DNA of 39,723 bases from CALCMJ01 sp964475415 (GTDB taxonomy: Bacteria; Bacteroidota; Bacteroidia; Chitinophagales; Saprospiraceae). The position numbers and the translations under genes are program-made. Under the pieces are notes generated by a model. That model was not told the DNA's origin, did not search any database, and was given only the letters and a program-made list of their open reading frames with translations. This document shows, one piece after another, positions 8,906-17,155 of the stretch (position 1 is its first letter; each line of letters begins with the position of its first letter). The DNA lies in NCBI GenBank assembly GCA_964475415.1, contig CAYYWZ010000034.1, positions 1 through 39,723 of the forward strand, read 5' to 3'.

Positions 8906-11443
8906 CTATATTTTTACAAATTTCTTACTCGCTTTTAAGCCTTCAGTTTCTATAAGTAGGACATAAGTTCCTGCAGTAAGGTGAGAGATATTTAGATTTG
9001 CAAAACTACTTATATTTCCAGATAGAACTATTTGGCCTGTCCAATTAACAATACTATAATTGACTTGTTCATAGTTTTGTTCCATTTCTACACTCAGCAT
9101 ATCAACAACTGGATTAGGCATTATTTTTATGTCTGCTGCTAACGCTTCACTAACAGAAGATATAATTTCTTCAAAACTAAAATCCCAGATACCTCTTCCA
9201 TAAGTACCATATCTTATCGTTTTCTTGTCATCTAACATTTCAAGACTCCAGTATCTAGAAGAAGGGGCACTAGTTCCTGCCATGTCGTACCATAAATCAT
9301 CTTCTGCGGCATAAACAAAGGGACCAGACTCAGTAGCAGCAAATATATATCTTTCATCTTCTGAGGCTACTAAGCCAAAGGTAAGTGTAGAAGGTAGACC
9401 GTTAGTCATAGCGTTCCACGATTCTCCTCCGTCAGTAGATTTTAGAACTCCTGCAACACTATAACCTGACCCAGAAAAGTAGATAACATTAGGATCTATC
9501 TCAGAGGGCAATATACATGCGCCATACAAGTAATGAGCGCCAGGTACATTGACATTTTTTCTTTCGTAAGTGGATCCGTTATCATTAGATATGTAGAAAA
9601 CACCATTAGTTGTAGAAATATAAATTGTGTTAGGATCGAAAGGGCTAAACGCAATAGCAGAAATCTCTCCTCCAGAATCTGACTTAAAATCAAAATCAGA
9701 TTGAGTTACTGTCATGGCACCATTTATATCTGCAGAAAGTTTTATAAGATGAGAACCTGATCCGCCGTCCTTATTTCCACCAGCCATATATACGGTATTC
9801 TCCGAAGCTATAGGGCCTGCAACAATAGGTGGTATCCAGACACTCTCGTCATCAGACTCGAGGGTAAAATCACCCACTATGCTTCCTCCCATCGGATTAG
9901 TGTAGTAGGTAACCCATCCTCCTGGATATACCGTCCATAGATGTTGCCCATTTCCTGTAAAGACAATGTGTCCATAGTCTCCTGAAATAGCTTGTTCAAA
10001 ATCTGATACTTGCGTATCATCCGCTCGTATGGTTCTTTGGAATCCTTGATCCTGTGAACCTGCAAAAATTACGATATTTTGATCAGGCATAGATCTTACG
10101 CTGTAGTATTGGCTTACATTCAATCCAGATAATGAAATATTCTTGTTGGTTATACCTCCATTGAAAGATTTAGAAATACCACCATGGTTACTTGTTAGGA
10201 TAAATGGCTTACCATCTATGTCTTCAAATTCATTGAAATACATCATGTCAGCATGAAGTTTGTTTTCTACATCCCCATAATATTCCCACCATTCATTGAC
10301 AAGAAACCAATTCTTTCCGCCATCATTACTTCTATAGGCATTGATATCTCCATATAGCATGTTTTGTGGATTAGACTTAGAAATGAAAACTCCTACATCC
10401 CAAGGTCTGCTCGATAAGGTACTCTGAAGTTCCCATGTTGCGCCCTCATCGATAGATTTATAGAATTCGTTATCTTCATTAAACGTATAAAGGGAAGTGA
10501 CTCCATTCTCATCTGCTGTGCCTACAAGATTCGCTCTTCCTGAATTCCCATATCCTATAGGTGAAGCAACTTGTATGGTCTCAAATGCACCTAATGCTCT
10601 ATTCCATTTATGAAGCTGAGAAACATTGGCTTCGACTTGTTCTATAAGGTAAACATCTTCTGAATGATGCGGAGAGCATAGGCCAAAATTATTTAGATCG
10701 TGTGTACCGAAGCTGCGCAGGTAAGTATAACTTTCTCCCTTGTCCACAGATAGATAGATATCTAGATTATCCCAATAGCCGCTTTTATGTAAAATAAAAA
10801 TTTCTTCATTATCAGCTGTTTGAGCCCACTTCCTAATGTCTTGTCTGGAGTCCATTACAATTCCAGTTGCTGTAGTCCAGTTGACACCATCGTCATCAGA
10901 AAAATAGGGTAGACCTCTGATAGAAGAAACTAGTCTTGTCTTATCTCCTGACTCGAAATAGGGTAAAAAACTTTCATCAAAATTGAGAAATTCATTTTGA
11001 ACATCCCATTGCGAGCCATCAGATTTTCCTTTCCACAACTGTCCTCCAGCAGAAATGGTAAACACATGATCTGTTACTTTATTATAAGCAGTAGCAAATA
11101 CACTTCCCGCTTGATTTCTACTTCCTATTTCTTTCCATTCGCCATTAAGTTTTCCATTTGCGATCACTTCAGAACCACTCCCTTTTGTTGCTAGTTTCTT
11201 ACTGTTGTTATATTTTTCTAAGGCATTATCTCTTTCCGTAATTTTCCAATCCACTTCGGGAGAAGACTGGTGTATCATATCTAACCATGCTTTTTTGACA
11301 TCCCTCAGACTACCATCTTCCATATCGTATTTGATGATCGTATCTGTCGGAATAGGAGTCAGTATTTTGTTTTCTTTTTTACATGAAAATAAAAGTGAGA
11401 TACAAATTATAAACAGTGCTGAATGTCTGATAAAGTTTTTCAT
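8906..11443 (-). CDS. BNR/sortilin-like beta-propeller lipoprotein with T9SS sorting domain
   Basis: 845 residues. The N-terminus ends in LLFSC with Cys21 as likely lipidated residue. The body has many BNR/Asp-box motifs (SDDDGVNW, SKSFNGGITN, SNDNGSTYE, STDGGESW) typical of sialidase and Vps10/sortilin-like propellers; no sialidase active-site set (FRIP motif) is seen, so an enzyme role is not supported. The last ~80 residues are a T9SS type A sorting domain: IMPNPVVDMLSVE, then YSIVNWTGQIV and a final GTYVLLIETEGLKASKKFVKI. Carrying both a lipobox and a T9SS domain is unusual. It starts 3 bases after the DAACS transporter gene, so the two are probably cotranscribed. Confidence 0.85.
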   Translation of the reverse strand: MKNFIRHSALFIICISLLFSCKKENKILTPIPTDTIIKYDMEDGSLRDVKKAWLDMIHQSSPEVDWKITERDNALEKYNNSKKLATKGSGSEVIANGKLNGEWKEIGSRNQAGSVFATAYNKVTDHVFTISAGGQLWKGKSDGSQWDVQNEFLNFDESFLPYFESGDKTRLVSSIRGLPYFSDDDGVNWTTATGIVMDSRQDIRKWAQTADNEEIFILHKSGYWDNLDIYLSVDKGESYTYLRSFGTHDLNNFGLCSPHHSEDVYLIEQVEANVSQLHKWNRALGAFETIQVASPIGYGNSGRANLVGTADENGVTSLYTFNEDNEFYKSIDEGATWELQSTLSSRPWDVGVFISKSNPQNMLYGDINAYRSNDGGKNWFLVNEWWEYYGDVENKLHADMMYFNEFEDIDGKPFILTSNHGGISKSFNGGITNKNISLSGLNVSQYYSVRSMPDQNIVIFAGSQDQGFQRTIRADDTQVSDFEQAISGDYGHIVFTGNGQHLWTVYPGGWVTYYTNPMGGSIVGDFTLESDDESVWIPPIVAGPIASENTVYMAGGNKDGGSGSHLIKLSADINGAMTVTQSDFDFKSDSGGEISAIAFSPFDPNTIYISTTNGVFYISNDNGSTYERKNVNVPGAHYLYGACILPSEIDPNVIYFSGSGYSVAGVLKSTDGGESWNAMTNGLPSTLTFGLVASEDERYIFAATESGPFVYAAEDDLWYDMAGTSAPSSRYWSLEMLDDKKTIRYGTYGRGIWDFSFEEIISSVSEALAADIKIMPNPVVDMLSVEMEQNYEQVNYSIVNWTGQIVLSGNISSFANLNISHLTAGTYVLLIETEGLKASKKFVKI

Positions 11444-11446
11444 AAA

Positions 11447-12760
11447 TTATTTTTTATAGTGATCGTCCCATTCTTGTATTTTAGGTTCTGAAAGTTTGCC
11501 AGTAGATTTGCCTATAATCATAGCTACGGTTGCGTCCCCAGTTACATTGATAACAGTTCTGCACATATCTAGCGGTCGGTCCACAGCAAATATTAAAGCT
11601 AAACCGATCATCAGTAACTCTTTAGGTAATCCTACTGAATCTAGTACAATAACTAACATTACCATCCCCGCTCCTGGTACGGCAGCAGATCCTATAGAGG
11701 CTAAGGTAGCTGTAAGTACAATAGTAAGCTGGTCTGCTAGCGTGAGATCGAAGTTAAGCGCTTGGCAGATAAACACTGCTGCAACTGCTTGGTAAAGGCT
11801 AGTTCCATCCATGTTTATGGTTGCTCCTACTGGAAGAACAAAGCTTGATATTTCTTTATCTACACCAAGATGTTCCTCGACTCTTTCCATAGTAACAGGT
11901 AGTGTTGCAGCAGAAGAGCTTGTAGAAAAGGCAAGTAATTGTGCTGGACTAATTCCCCTTAAAAAGAAAGAAGGAGATTTTCCTGTGTATAAGAATACTA
12001 CGAGGATATATATGCAAACCATCAGAGCTAATCCAACAACTACGGTGGCAGCATAATAGCCTAAGGCGATGAATAGATCTGGATTCGTTGTTTCTACTAT
12101 GAGAGAGGCTAGTAAGGCAAAAACAGCATAAGGCGCTATCAGCATTATAAGATCTACCATTTTTAGAATTATTTCATTGAACCCATCAAATATATCTTTT
12201 ACGGGTTTGCCTTTTTCAGGATCTACAAGTAACAAAGAGATACCTAATAGTATGGCAAAGAAAATAACCTGTAGCATGTTTCTATTGTTACTGGCTGCTG
12301 CAAAGAAATTATCTGGAACCATATCTTCTACAAACTGTAGAGGACCAGATTCCATTTGAGATTCTGCATTTTTTACCTTGCCTTGAGCCTGCGAAGAATA
12401 GGCTGAAGATAATTCATCTAGAGTTGCTTGACTTACATGTTCTCCTGGTTGCACGATATTTACAAGCGCTAAGCCTATCGTAATTGCTACTACGGTGGAG
12501 AGTACATATATGATAACCGTTCTCCCTCCGATCCTAGAAAATCTAGATATATCTTTAAGGTCAGTTATTCCCTTTACTAAAGAGGCTAGGATCAAAGGAA
12601 TAGCTATAAGTTTTAATAGTTTAATAAATATAGTACCAAAGGGCTTGATCCAATCCGTAACAAAAGCTTTACCCCATGGTATCTTAGAAAAAACTATACC
12701 CATAATGACTCCAAGAATCATTCCTATCAATATCTGCCAGTGCAAAGCAAGTTTTCCCAT
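11447..12760 (-). CDS. Dicarboxylate/amino acid:cation symporter (DAACS, GltP/GltT family)
   Basis: 437 residues with about eight membrane segments and re-entrant hairpins. Family motifs are clear: the serine-rich hairpin FSTSSSAATLPVT, the NMDGTSLYQ motif of TM7, PGAGMVMLVIVLDSVGLP (second hairpin), and the TM8 signature DRPLDMCRTVINVTGDA with the substrate-binding Arg and Asp. The family imports glutamate, aspartate or C4-dicarboxylates with sodium or protons across the inner membrane. First gene of the run ending at 6290. Exact substrate cannot be read from the sequence. Confidence 0.92.
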   Translation of the reverse strand: MGKLALHWQILIGMILGVIMGIVFSKIPWGKAFVTDWIKPFGTIFIKLLKLIAIPLILASLVKGITDLKDISRFSRIGGRTVIIYVLSTVVAITIGLALVNIVQPGEHVSQATLDELSSAYSSQAQGKVKNAESQMESGPLQFVEDMVPDNFFAAASNNRNMLQVIFFAILLGISLLLVDPEKGKPVKDIFDGFNEIILKMVDLIMLIAPYAVFALLASLIVETTNPDLFIALGYYAATVVVGLALMVCIYILVVFLYTGKSPSFFLRGISPAQLLAFSTSSSAATLPVTMERVEEHLGVDKEISSFVLPVGATINMDGTSLYQAVAAVFICQALNFDLTLADQLTIVLTATLASIGSAAVPGAGMVMLVIVLDSVGLPKELLMIGLALIFAVDRPLDMCRTVINVTGDATVAMIIGKSTGKLSEPKIQEWDDHYKK

Positions 12761-12851
12761 GTATCGTGTGTCTTTTTATGAAAGACTTAAGGTAAGAAAT
12801 CTTTGTCTATTCTAATATAGGCTGTACCGAATAATATGGGGGATCTTAATC

Positions 12852-13523
12852 TTAGGACAGTTTTACAGCTCTAGTCATTTCGTGTTTTCTTCCTGGGCCA
12901 GGAAGGCGTTCGATGGTATAGCCTAAAGTGATTAACATCCGCTTAAATTTTCCTTGAGCACAATAGGTGACAAGTGATCCTCCTAGAGATAGTGTGTCAT
13001 ATAGTTTTTGGTGCAATGCTTCTTCCCACAAGTAGCCTTGTGTTACAGGAGCAAAAGCATCAAAATAGATGACGTCATATTTTTCTGTAAATCTATAATT
13101 ACTGATATCAGCAGCTACTTTTTCAAAATTGAAATGTGCGGATAGTTGTTTTTGTACATTCCATGCTGTAGTGTGTAAATGGATAAATTTTTCTTCATCA
13201 CCTAGTAAGCTACCATAGTTTAATGCTCTGTATATTTCGTCTGTAACTGGATATAACTCTATACCAGAATAACGAACCTTGATTTGATGTTTTTCTGCTT
13301 CTAGATAGGTGAGAAAGGCATTAAGTCCTGTTCCAAAGGCCATTTCAAAAACCTTAATCTCTTTTTTTTTCTTTCGAAGATAAGGATGAAGACCGGCCAT
13401 AATAAATACAACCATAGATTCTTCTAGTGCTCCTTGGTGAGAGTGATAAGCTACATCGAATTCTGTTGAAATGATGGTGTGACTTCCATCGCCTGATAAT
13501 TCTATCTGAGGAAGTTTTGACAT
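12852..13523 (-). CDS. mnmD: tRNA (5-methylaminomethyl-2-thiouridine34) methyltransferase, MnmD type
   Basis: 223 residues. It matches the stand-alone MnmD (DUF752) methyltransferase, which methylates nm5(s2)U34 in the wobble position of certain tRNAs; in enterobacteria this activity is the N-terminal half of MnmC. Visible signs: early GDGSHTIIST and YHSHQGALEES, SAM-binding FEMAFGTGLNAF at 59-70, the catalytic-face motif YFDAFAP, and the ending LPGPGRKHEMTRA. No FAD-dependent MnmC2 domain is fused. Its start codon overlaps the stop of ytxJ by one base (TAATG). Confidence 0.9.
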   Translation of the reverse strand: MSKLPQIELSGDGSHTIISTEFDVAYHSHQGALEESMVVFIMAGLHPYLRKKKKEIKVFEMAFGTGLNAFLTYLEAEKHQIKVRYSGIELYPVTDEIYRALNYGSLLGDEEKFIHLHTTAWNVQKQLSAHFNFEKVAADISNYRFTEKYDVIYFDAFAPVTQGYLWEEALHQKLYDTLSLGGSLVTYCAQGKFKRMLITLGYTIERLPGPGRKHEMTRAVKLS

Positions 13524-13858
13524 TACACTAATACTTCTTCAGTATCAGCAATAGAGATATCTAGATGTGAATTATCATAACTTACTTCTCCGTTTTTCAA
13601 TACAATGATCTGAGGAGATTCATGGTGCACTTGCAGCGTTTCTGCTATATAAGTAGATAGACTACGATATTTTAATAGGTCTAGGTAGTATAGCGATATT
13701 TTATCTTCAGGTAAGGACCAGCTGCCCTCTAGCCTCATCTTTGCGATGGAACTTATAGGACAGGTTGTGCTGTGTTTAAATATTATAACAGACTTAGTAT
13801 GAGATTCCTGAATCAAGGATTCAAGTTGCGATTGATTATCTAATGGTATCCAGTTCAC
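13523..13858 (-). CDS. ytxJ: YtxJ-family thioredoxin-like redox protein (monothiol bacilliredoxin-like)
   Basis: 111 residues. The family signature FKHSTTCPISSIAKMRLE is at 27-44, with a single conserved Cys33 where thioredoxins have CxxC. A downstream VHHESPQIIVLKNGE matches the cis-Pro region. In Firmicutes the family (YtxJ/BrxC) reduces mixed disulfides with bacillithiol; some Bacteroidota also make bacillithiol, but no biosynthesis gene is in this window. It sits between the small lipoprotein gene (4-base gap) and mnmD (1-base overlap), so the three form an operon. Confidence 0.85.
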   Translation of the reverse strand: MNWIPLDNQSQLESLIQESHTKSVIIFKHSTTCPISSIAKMRLEGSWSLPEDKISLYYLDLLKYRSLSTYIAETLQVHHESPQIIVLKNGEVSYDNSHLDISIADTEEVLV

Positions 13859-13862
13859 TAAC

Positions 13863-14009
13863 TTATTTTATAAATGGTATTTCTACCTTGATTGGAGATT
13901 TTAGATCATATGGACATCCATATCCTTTCTTTGCACATGAGCTAAGCGTACTTACAACTATAAGTAAAAGGAAAACCTTTGCTAGTAATTTTTGAAGTTT
14001 ATTATTCAT
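13863..14009 (-). CDS. Small lipoprotein, 48 residues
   Basis: ATG at 14009 to TAA at 13863 encodes a 48-residue protein: a basic start (MNNKLQKLLAK), a hydrophobic core (VFLLLIVVSTLSSC) with Cys25 as lipidation site, then a short mature part containing AKKGYGCPYDL with a second cysteine. This is a complete lipoprotein signal with a ~24-residue tail. I recall small Bacteroidota lipoproteins with a KKGYGCP stretch, but I know no function. It is only 4 bases upstream of ytxJ on the same strand. The coupling to a thiol-redox gene and the conserved-looking free cysteine are noteworthy. Confidence 0.75.
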   Translation of the reverse strand: MNNKLQKLLAKVFLLLIVVSTLSSCAKKGYGCPYDLKSPIKVEIPFIK

Positions 14010-14184
14010 TGTCTTGCTATTGTAAATCAGGTTATAAAACGTAAGGCTTATTAATTTTAGTGTAAATGTTCCTTACTGTTAACTAAATATTATGAATTAT
14101 GTTTAAAATATGCATTATTTGTGCCGAAATTATAATTCACTGTCGTTTTCACACTATAAGACCCTTAATTTTTAAAAAGTAACA

Positions 14185-15540
14185 ATGAATATTCACTTTA
14201 TTTCTATTGGAGGTAGTGTTATGCATAACTTAGCTATTTCTTTACATAATCTGGGACATAAAGTTACCGGATCTGATGATGAGATTTATGATCCATCTAG
14301 AAGTATACTGGAAAAAGTAGGTTTGTTACCTAGGGAAATGGGGTGGAAGGAAGATAATATTCATACAGACCTAGATTGTGTAATTCTGGGTATGCATGCC
14401 AAAGATGATAATCCTGAGCTTATAAAAGCTCAACAAATGGGAATTAAAGTATACTCGTATCCTGAATATATTTACCAGCACGCTATCGATAAGAAGAGAA
14501 TTGTTGTTGCTGGAAGTCATGGTAAGACTACAACAACAAGTATGATTATGCATATCTTGAAAGAATCAGGAGCTGATTTTGATTATCTAGTAGGCGCGAG
14601 ATTGGAAGGTTTTTCTAGTAATGTCAAATTATCAGATGCATCTATTATAGTAATAGAAGGGGACGAATATCTTAGCTCGGCTATTGATAGAAGACCTAAA
14701 ATGCTGCATTACAGTCCTGATTTATTGGTTATAACTGGTATAGAATGGGATCATATCAATGTTTTTCCATCAGAAGAAAATTACATCGGACAGTTCAGAC
14801 AATTGCTGAATGGTGTAAATCAAGACACTGTTGTATTTTATGATGAGGAAGATGAGAAGCTAGTAGAACTTGTAAATGAAAAAGAATTATATAAGGCAAA
14901 GTCATATAAAGCAATTCCTCTTGTCAATAATGAAATAGAATCTGAAGGGAATAATTATCCCCTTCAGATATTTGGCCATCATAACATGAAAAATTTATCC
15001 GCAGCTGTAAATATCTGCTTGGAGTTAGGCATTTCTGAAAAAACAATATTTGAAGCAGCTTCTAGCTTTTTATCTGCTGACAAAAGACTTAATCTACTTT
15101 ATGAGGATGAACATAGAGCTGTATATAAAGACTTTGCACATGCGCCCTCTAAGGTGAGAGCTACAGTCAATGCTGTAAGAGCTAAATATCCTAAGAGAAA
15201 GCTATTTTGTATCCTAGAATTACACACCTATAGTTCTCTAAATAAGTCTTTTATACCATTATACAATGGGGTGTTTGAGCATGTAAATAAGTGCCTATTG
15301 ACCTATAATAAAAAGACCTTAGAGATAAAGAAGATGGAGGCATTAGATAAGCAATTCTTAGTAAACTCTTTCGGTAAGGAAGATATAGTAGTTCATACAA
15401 ATCGAGTAGATATAGAGCAGTGGATTGTCACCCAATTAAAAGAAAAAACTGATTTTGTCCTACTCATAATGACATCGGGTCATTTGGGTGGTATAGATTT
15501 AGGAGAAATTATTGATAATTATATGTCGATAGAATGCTAA
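14185..15540 (+). CDS. mpl: UDP-N-acetylmuramate:peptide ligase, Mpl-like (Mur ligase family)
   Basis: 451 residues. Mur ligase fold: N-terminal UDP-binding IHFISIGGSVMHNLAISL, the ATP loop AGSHGKTTTTS at 109-119, the middle-domain ITGIEWDHINVFPS, and the C-terminal DFAHAPSKVRATVNAVR. This set fits Mpl, which attaches the recycled L-Ala-D-Glu-meso-DAP tripeptide to UDP-MurNAc, more than MurC, since GSVMHNLA replaces the MurC GIGMSGLA and no other mur gene is adjacent. The true substrate is inferred. The 175 bases upstream have no gene; the promoter was not resolved. Confidence 0.85.
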   Translation: MNIHFISIGGSVMHNLAISLHNLGHKVTGSDDEIYDPSRSILEKVGLLPREMGWKEDNIHTDLDCVILGMHAKDDNPELIKAQQMGIKVYSYPEYIYQHAIDKKRIVVAGSHGKTTTTSMIMHILKESGADFDYLVGARLEGFSSNVKLSDASIIVIEGDEYLSSAIDRRPKMLHYSPDLLVITGIEWDHINVFPSEENYIGQFRQLLNGVNQDTVVFYDEEDEKLVELVNEKELYKAKSYKAIPLVNNEIESEGNNYPLQIFGHHNMKNLSAAVNICLELGISEKTIFEAASSFLSADKRLNLLYEDEHRAVYKDFAHAPSKVRATVNAVRAKYPKRKLFCILELHTYSSLNKSFIPLYNGVFEHVNKCLLTYNKKTLEIKKMEALDKQFLVNSFGKEDIVVHTNRVDIEQWIVTQLKEKTDFVLLIMTSGHLGGIDLGEIIDNYMSIEC

Positions 15541-15591
15541 AAATAAAACCAATAGATTAATTTCGCGTTAGAAAATATTAAACAATACAAA

Positions 15592-16578
15592 ATGTCAAGA
15601 ATAATTACACTTAGAGATGCACTCAACGAAGCGATGAGCGAGGAGATGAGAAGAGACGAAAATGTGTTTCTTATGGGAGAAGAAGTTGCTGAATATAACG
15701 GTGCTTATAAGGTAAGTAAAGGAATGCTAGAGGAATTTGGTGCTAAGCGTGTTATAGACACACCGATTGCTGAATTAGGTTTCGCTGGAATAGGCGTAGG
15801 AGCAGCGATGAATGGCTTAAGACCTATAGTAGAGTTCATGACATGGAACTTTGCCGTCTTAGCCTTTGATCAGATTATTAACAATGCTGCAAAAACCTTA
15901 TCTCAGTCTGCCGGACAGTTTGCTTGTCCTATAGTATTTAGAGGTCCTTCTGGTTCTGCTGGTCAGTTAGCTCAGCAACACTCACAGACTTTCGAAAGCT
16001 GGATGGCTAATTGTCCAGGTCTTAAGGTAATATCTTGTATAGATCCTAAGGATGCTAAAGGTTTACTAAAGTCTGCAATCAGAGACGGAGATCCAGTATG
16101 TATGATGGAAAGTGAAGTTTTATACGGACTGAAGGGTGATGTTCCAGAAGAGGAGTATTTGACTCCGATAGGTAAGGCGGCAGTGAGAAAAGAAGGAACA
16201 GATGTTACAATCGTTTCTTACAACAAGATGATGGAAGTTGTGAAGAATGCAGATGAAGCTTTACAAGCTGAAGGAATTTCTGCTGAGATTATAGATCTTA
16301 GAACGATAAGACCACTAGATATTGATACTATTATTAAATCTGTAAAGAAAACGAATAGACTGATCGTAGTAGATGAGTGCTGGCCTTTTGCGGGTGTTTC
16401 TTCGGAGGTGGCTTATAGAGTGCAAAAACATGCTTTTGATTATCTAGATGCGCCAGTTGTGAGGCTTAACGCTGCGGATACATCATTACCTTATGCACCT
16501 ACCTTAGTGGCTGAGTACCTGCCTACTGTAGAGAAGATTGTAAAAACTTGTAAAGAGGTTCTCTATATGAATGCTTAG
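15592..16578 (+). CDS. pdhB: Pyruvate dehydrogenase E1 component, beta subunit
   Basis: 328 residues, usual length. Strong family pattern: LRDALNEAMSEEMRRDENVF, GEEVAEYNGAYKVSKGML, DTPIAELGFAGIGVGAAM, FMTWNFAVLAFDQIINNAAK, and GPSGSAGQLAQQHSQ with the conserved catalytic-region histidine. It forms the alpha2beta2 E1 enzyme that decarboxylates pyruvate with thiamine diphosphate. The alpha subunit and E2 genes are not in the window, so the complex is split across the genome. It follows mpl by 51 bases and is closed by a strong terminator. Confidence 0.95.
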   Translation: MSRIITLRDALNEAMSEEMRRDENVFLMGEEVAEYNGAYKVSKGMLEEFGAKRVIDTPIAELGFAGIGVGAAMNGLRPIVEFMTWNFAVLAFDQIINNAAKTLSQSAGQFACPIVFRGPSGSAGQLAQQHSQTFESWMANCPGLKVISCIDPKDAKGLLKSAIRDGDPVCMMESEVLYGLKGDVPEEEYLTPIGKAAVRKEGTDVTIVSYNKMMEVVKNADEALQAEGISAEIIDLRTIRPLDIDTIIKSVKKTNRLIVVDECWPFAGVSSEVAYRVQKHAFDYLDAPVVRLNAADTSLPYAPTLVAEYLPTVEKIVKTCKEVLYMNA

Positions 16579-16602
16579 ATATATATTTAAGAGATAAAAT
16601 AT

Positions 16603-16644
16603 AAAAACCTTATCGGCTTACAACTGATAAGGTTTTTTGTTTTG
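16603..16644 (+). terminator. Intrinsic terminator of pdhB
   Basis: 12-bp stem (AAAAACCTTATC / GATAAGGTTTTT) with an inner G-C/G-T extension and a CTTACAA loop. It is followed by TTTTTTGTTTTG on the plus strand, 25 bases after the pdhB stop. Confidence 0.9.
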
Positions 16645-16722
16645 TGCATTAGCTATTATTAAAGTTTCAGGTTTATATCGAAGTGGTTACCGTGGATTTC
16701 AAGACAGATATATTGAATGAAT

Positions 16723-16735
16723 ATGTAATTTACAT
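16723..16735. promoter_or_regulatory. Palindrome upstream of the decayed toxin-antitoxin pair
   Basis: ATGTAA-T-TTACAT is a perfect 13-base palindrome that ends 29 bases before the antitoxin start. Antitoxins commonly bind palindromes near their own promoter, so it could be a leftover operator. This is inference from position only. The rest of 16645-16764 shows no gene. Confidence 0.3.
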
Positions 16736-16764
16736 TCATAAGATAAAGAAGCTAACTTTATAAT

Positions 16765-16998
16765 ATGGAACTAGATATTCAAGATGCTACAATAGAGCTA
16801 AGTCAATAACTCAATACATTAGTGGATACTTCGCTGATCAAAAAAATCATGTAATTAAGAACAAATGAAACTAAAGATTGATGGAACAAGATTTCCGAAA
16901 AAGAAAAAGAATCAATAGAAACAGGTTTGTCTGATGCAGATAGTGGTAATTTAAAACCCAATTCCAAAGCTGAAAGAATCTATGGAAAGTGGTTATAG
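16765..16998 (+). pseudogene. Decayed antitoxin gene (partner of a RelE/ParE-type toxin)
   Basis: Reading from ATG at 16765 in one frame to TAG at 16998 gives 77 positions, a normal length for this antitoxin group, but with three in-frame stops at 16807 (TAA), 16852 (TAA) and 16879 (TGA). No frameshift is needed. The intact C-terminal part reads WNKISEKEKESIETGLSDAD followed by SGNLKPNSKAERIYGKWL. That fits the small antitoxins I know with a W(D)-x-I-S-x-x-E-K-x-S-I-x-x-G-L-x-D-A pattern and a final H/NS-x-x-x-x-Y-x-K-W-L. The TGA at codon 39 stands where the family usually has Trp (a TGG to TGA change). The 3' end overlaps the toxin start, the usual TA arrangement. Confidence 0.72.
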
Positions 16999-17113
16999 AA
17001 TTCTATGGACAGATCATGCTCTAGAGGAATTAAGCGATACTTTTTAATACCTTGAACGCAATTTTGCAGAAATGAAATTAGAAGAATTTCTGTTGAAATT
17101 GATAGAATTCTAA
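16982..17113 (+). pseudogene. Decayed RelE/ParE-type toxin gene fragment
   Basis: ATG at 16982 overlaps the antitoxin stop by 17 bases. The frame reads MESGYRILWTDHALEELSDT, then F, a TAA stop at 17045, then YLERNFAEMKLEEFLLKLIE and F before a TAA at 17111. The pattern Y-x-I-x-W-T-x-x-A-x-x-E-L, then YLE-x-N-W/F and a charged helix, is that of the RelE/ParE superfamily N-terminal half. Intact members are about 95-100 residues, so the catalytic C-terminal half is gone as well. It lies between pdhB and ychF, both housekeeping genes. Not expected to be functional. Confidence 0.7.
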
Positions 17114-17155
17114 ACCAAGCAGTTAAAAGGACCAAAAATAGCTTATCTTATCTAT

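Noticed and set aside
9496..10065. Minus-strand short frames inside the BNR gene
   Set aside because: Same-strand alternative frames inside a well-supported gene with clear Asp-box repeats.
16765..17113. Live toxin-antitoxin module
   Set aside because: Four in-frame stops and a missing toxin C-terminus rule out function under the standard code.
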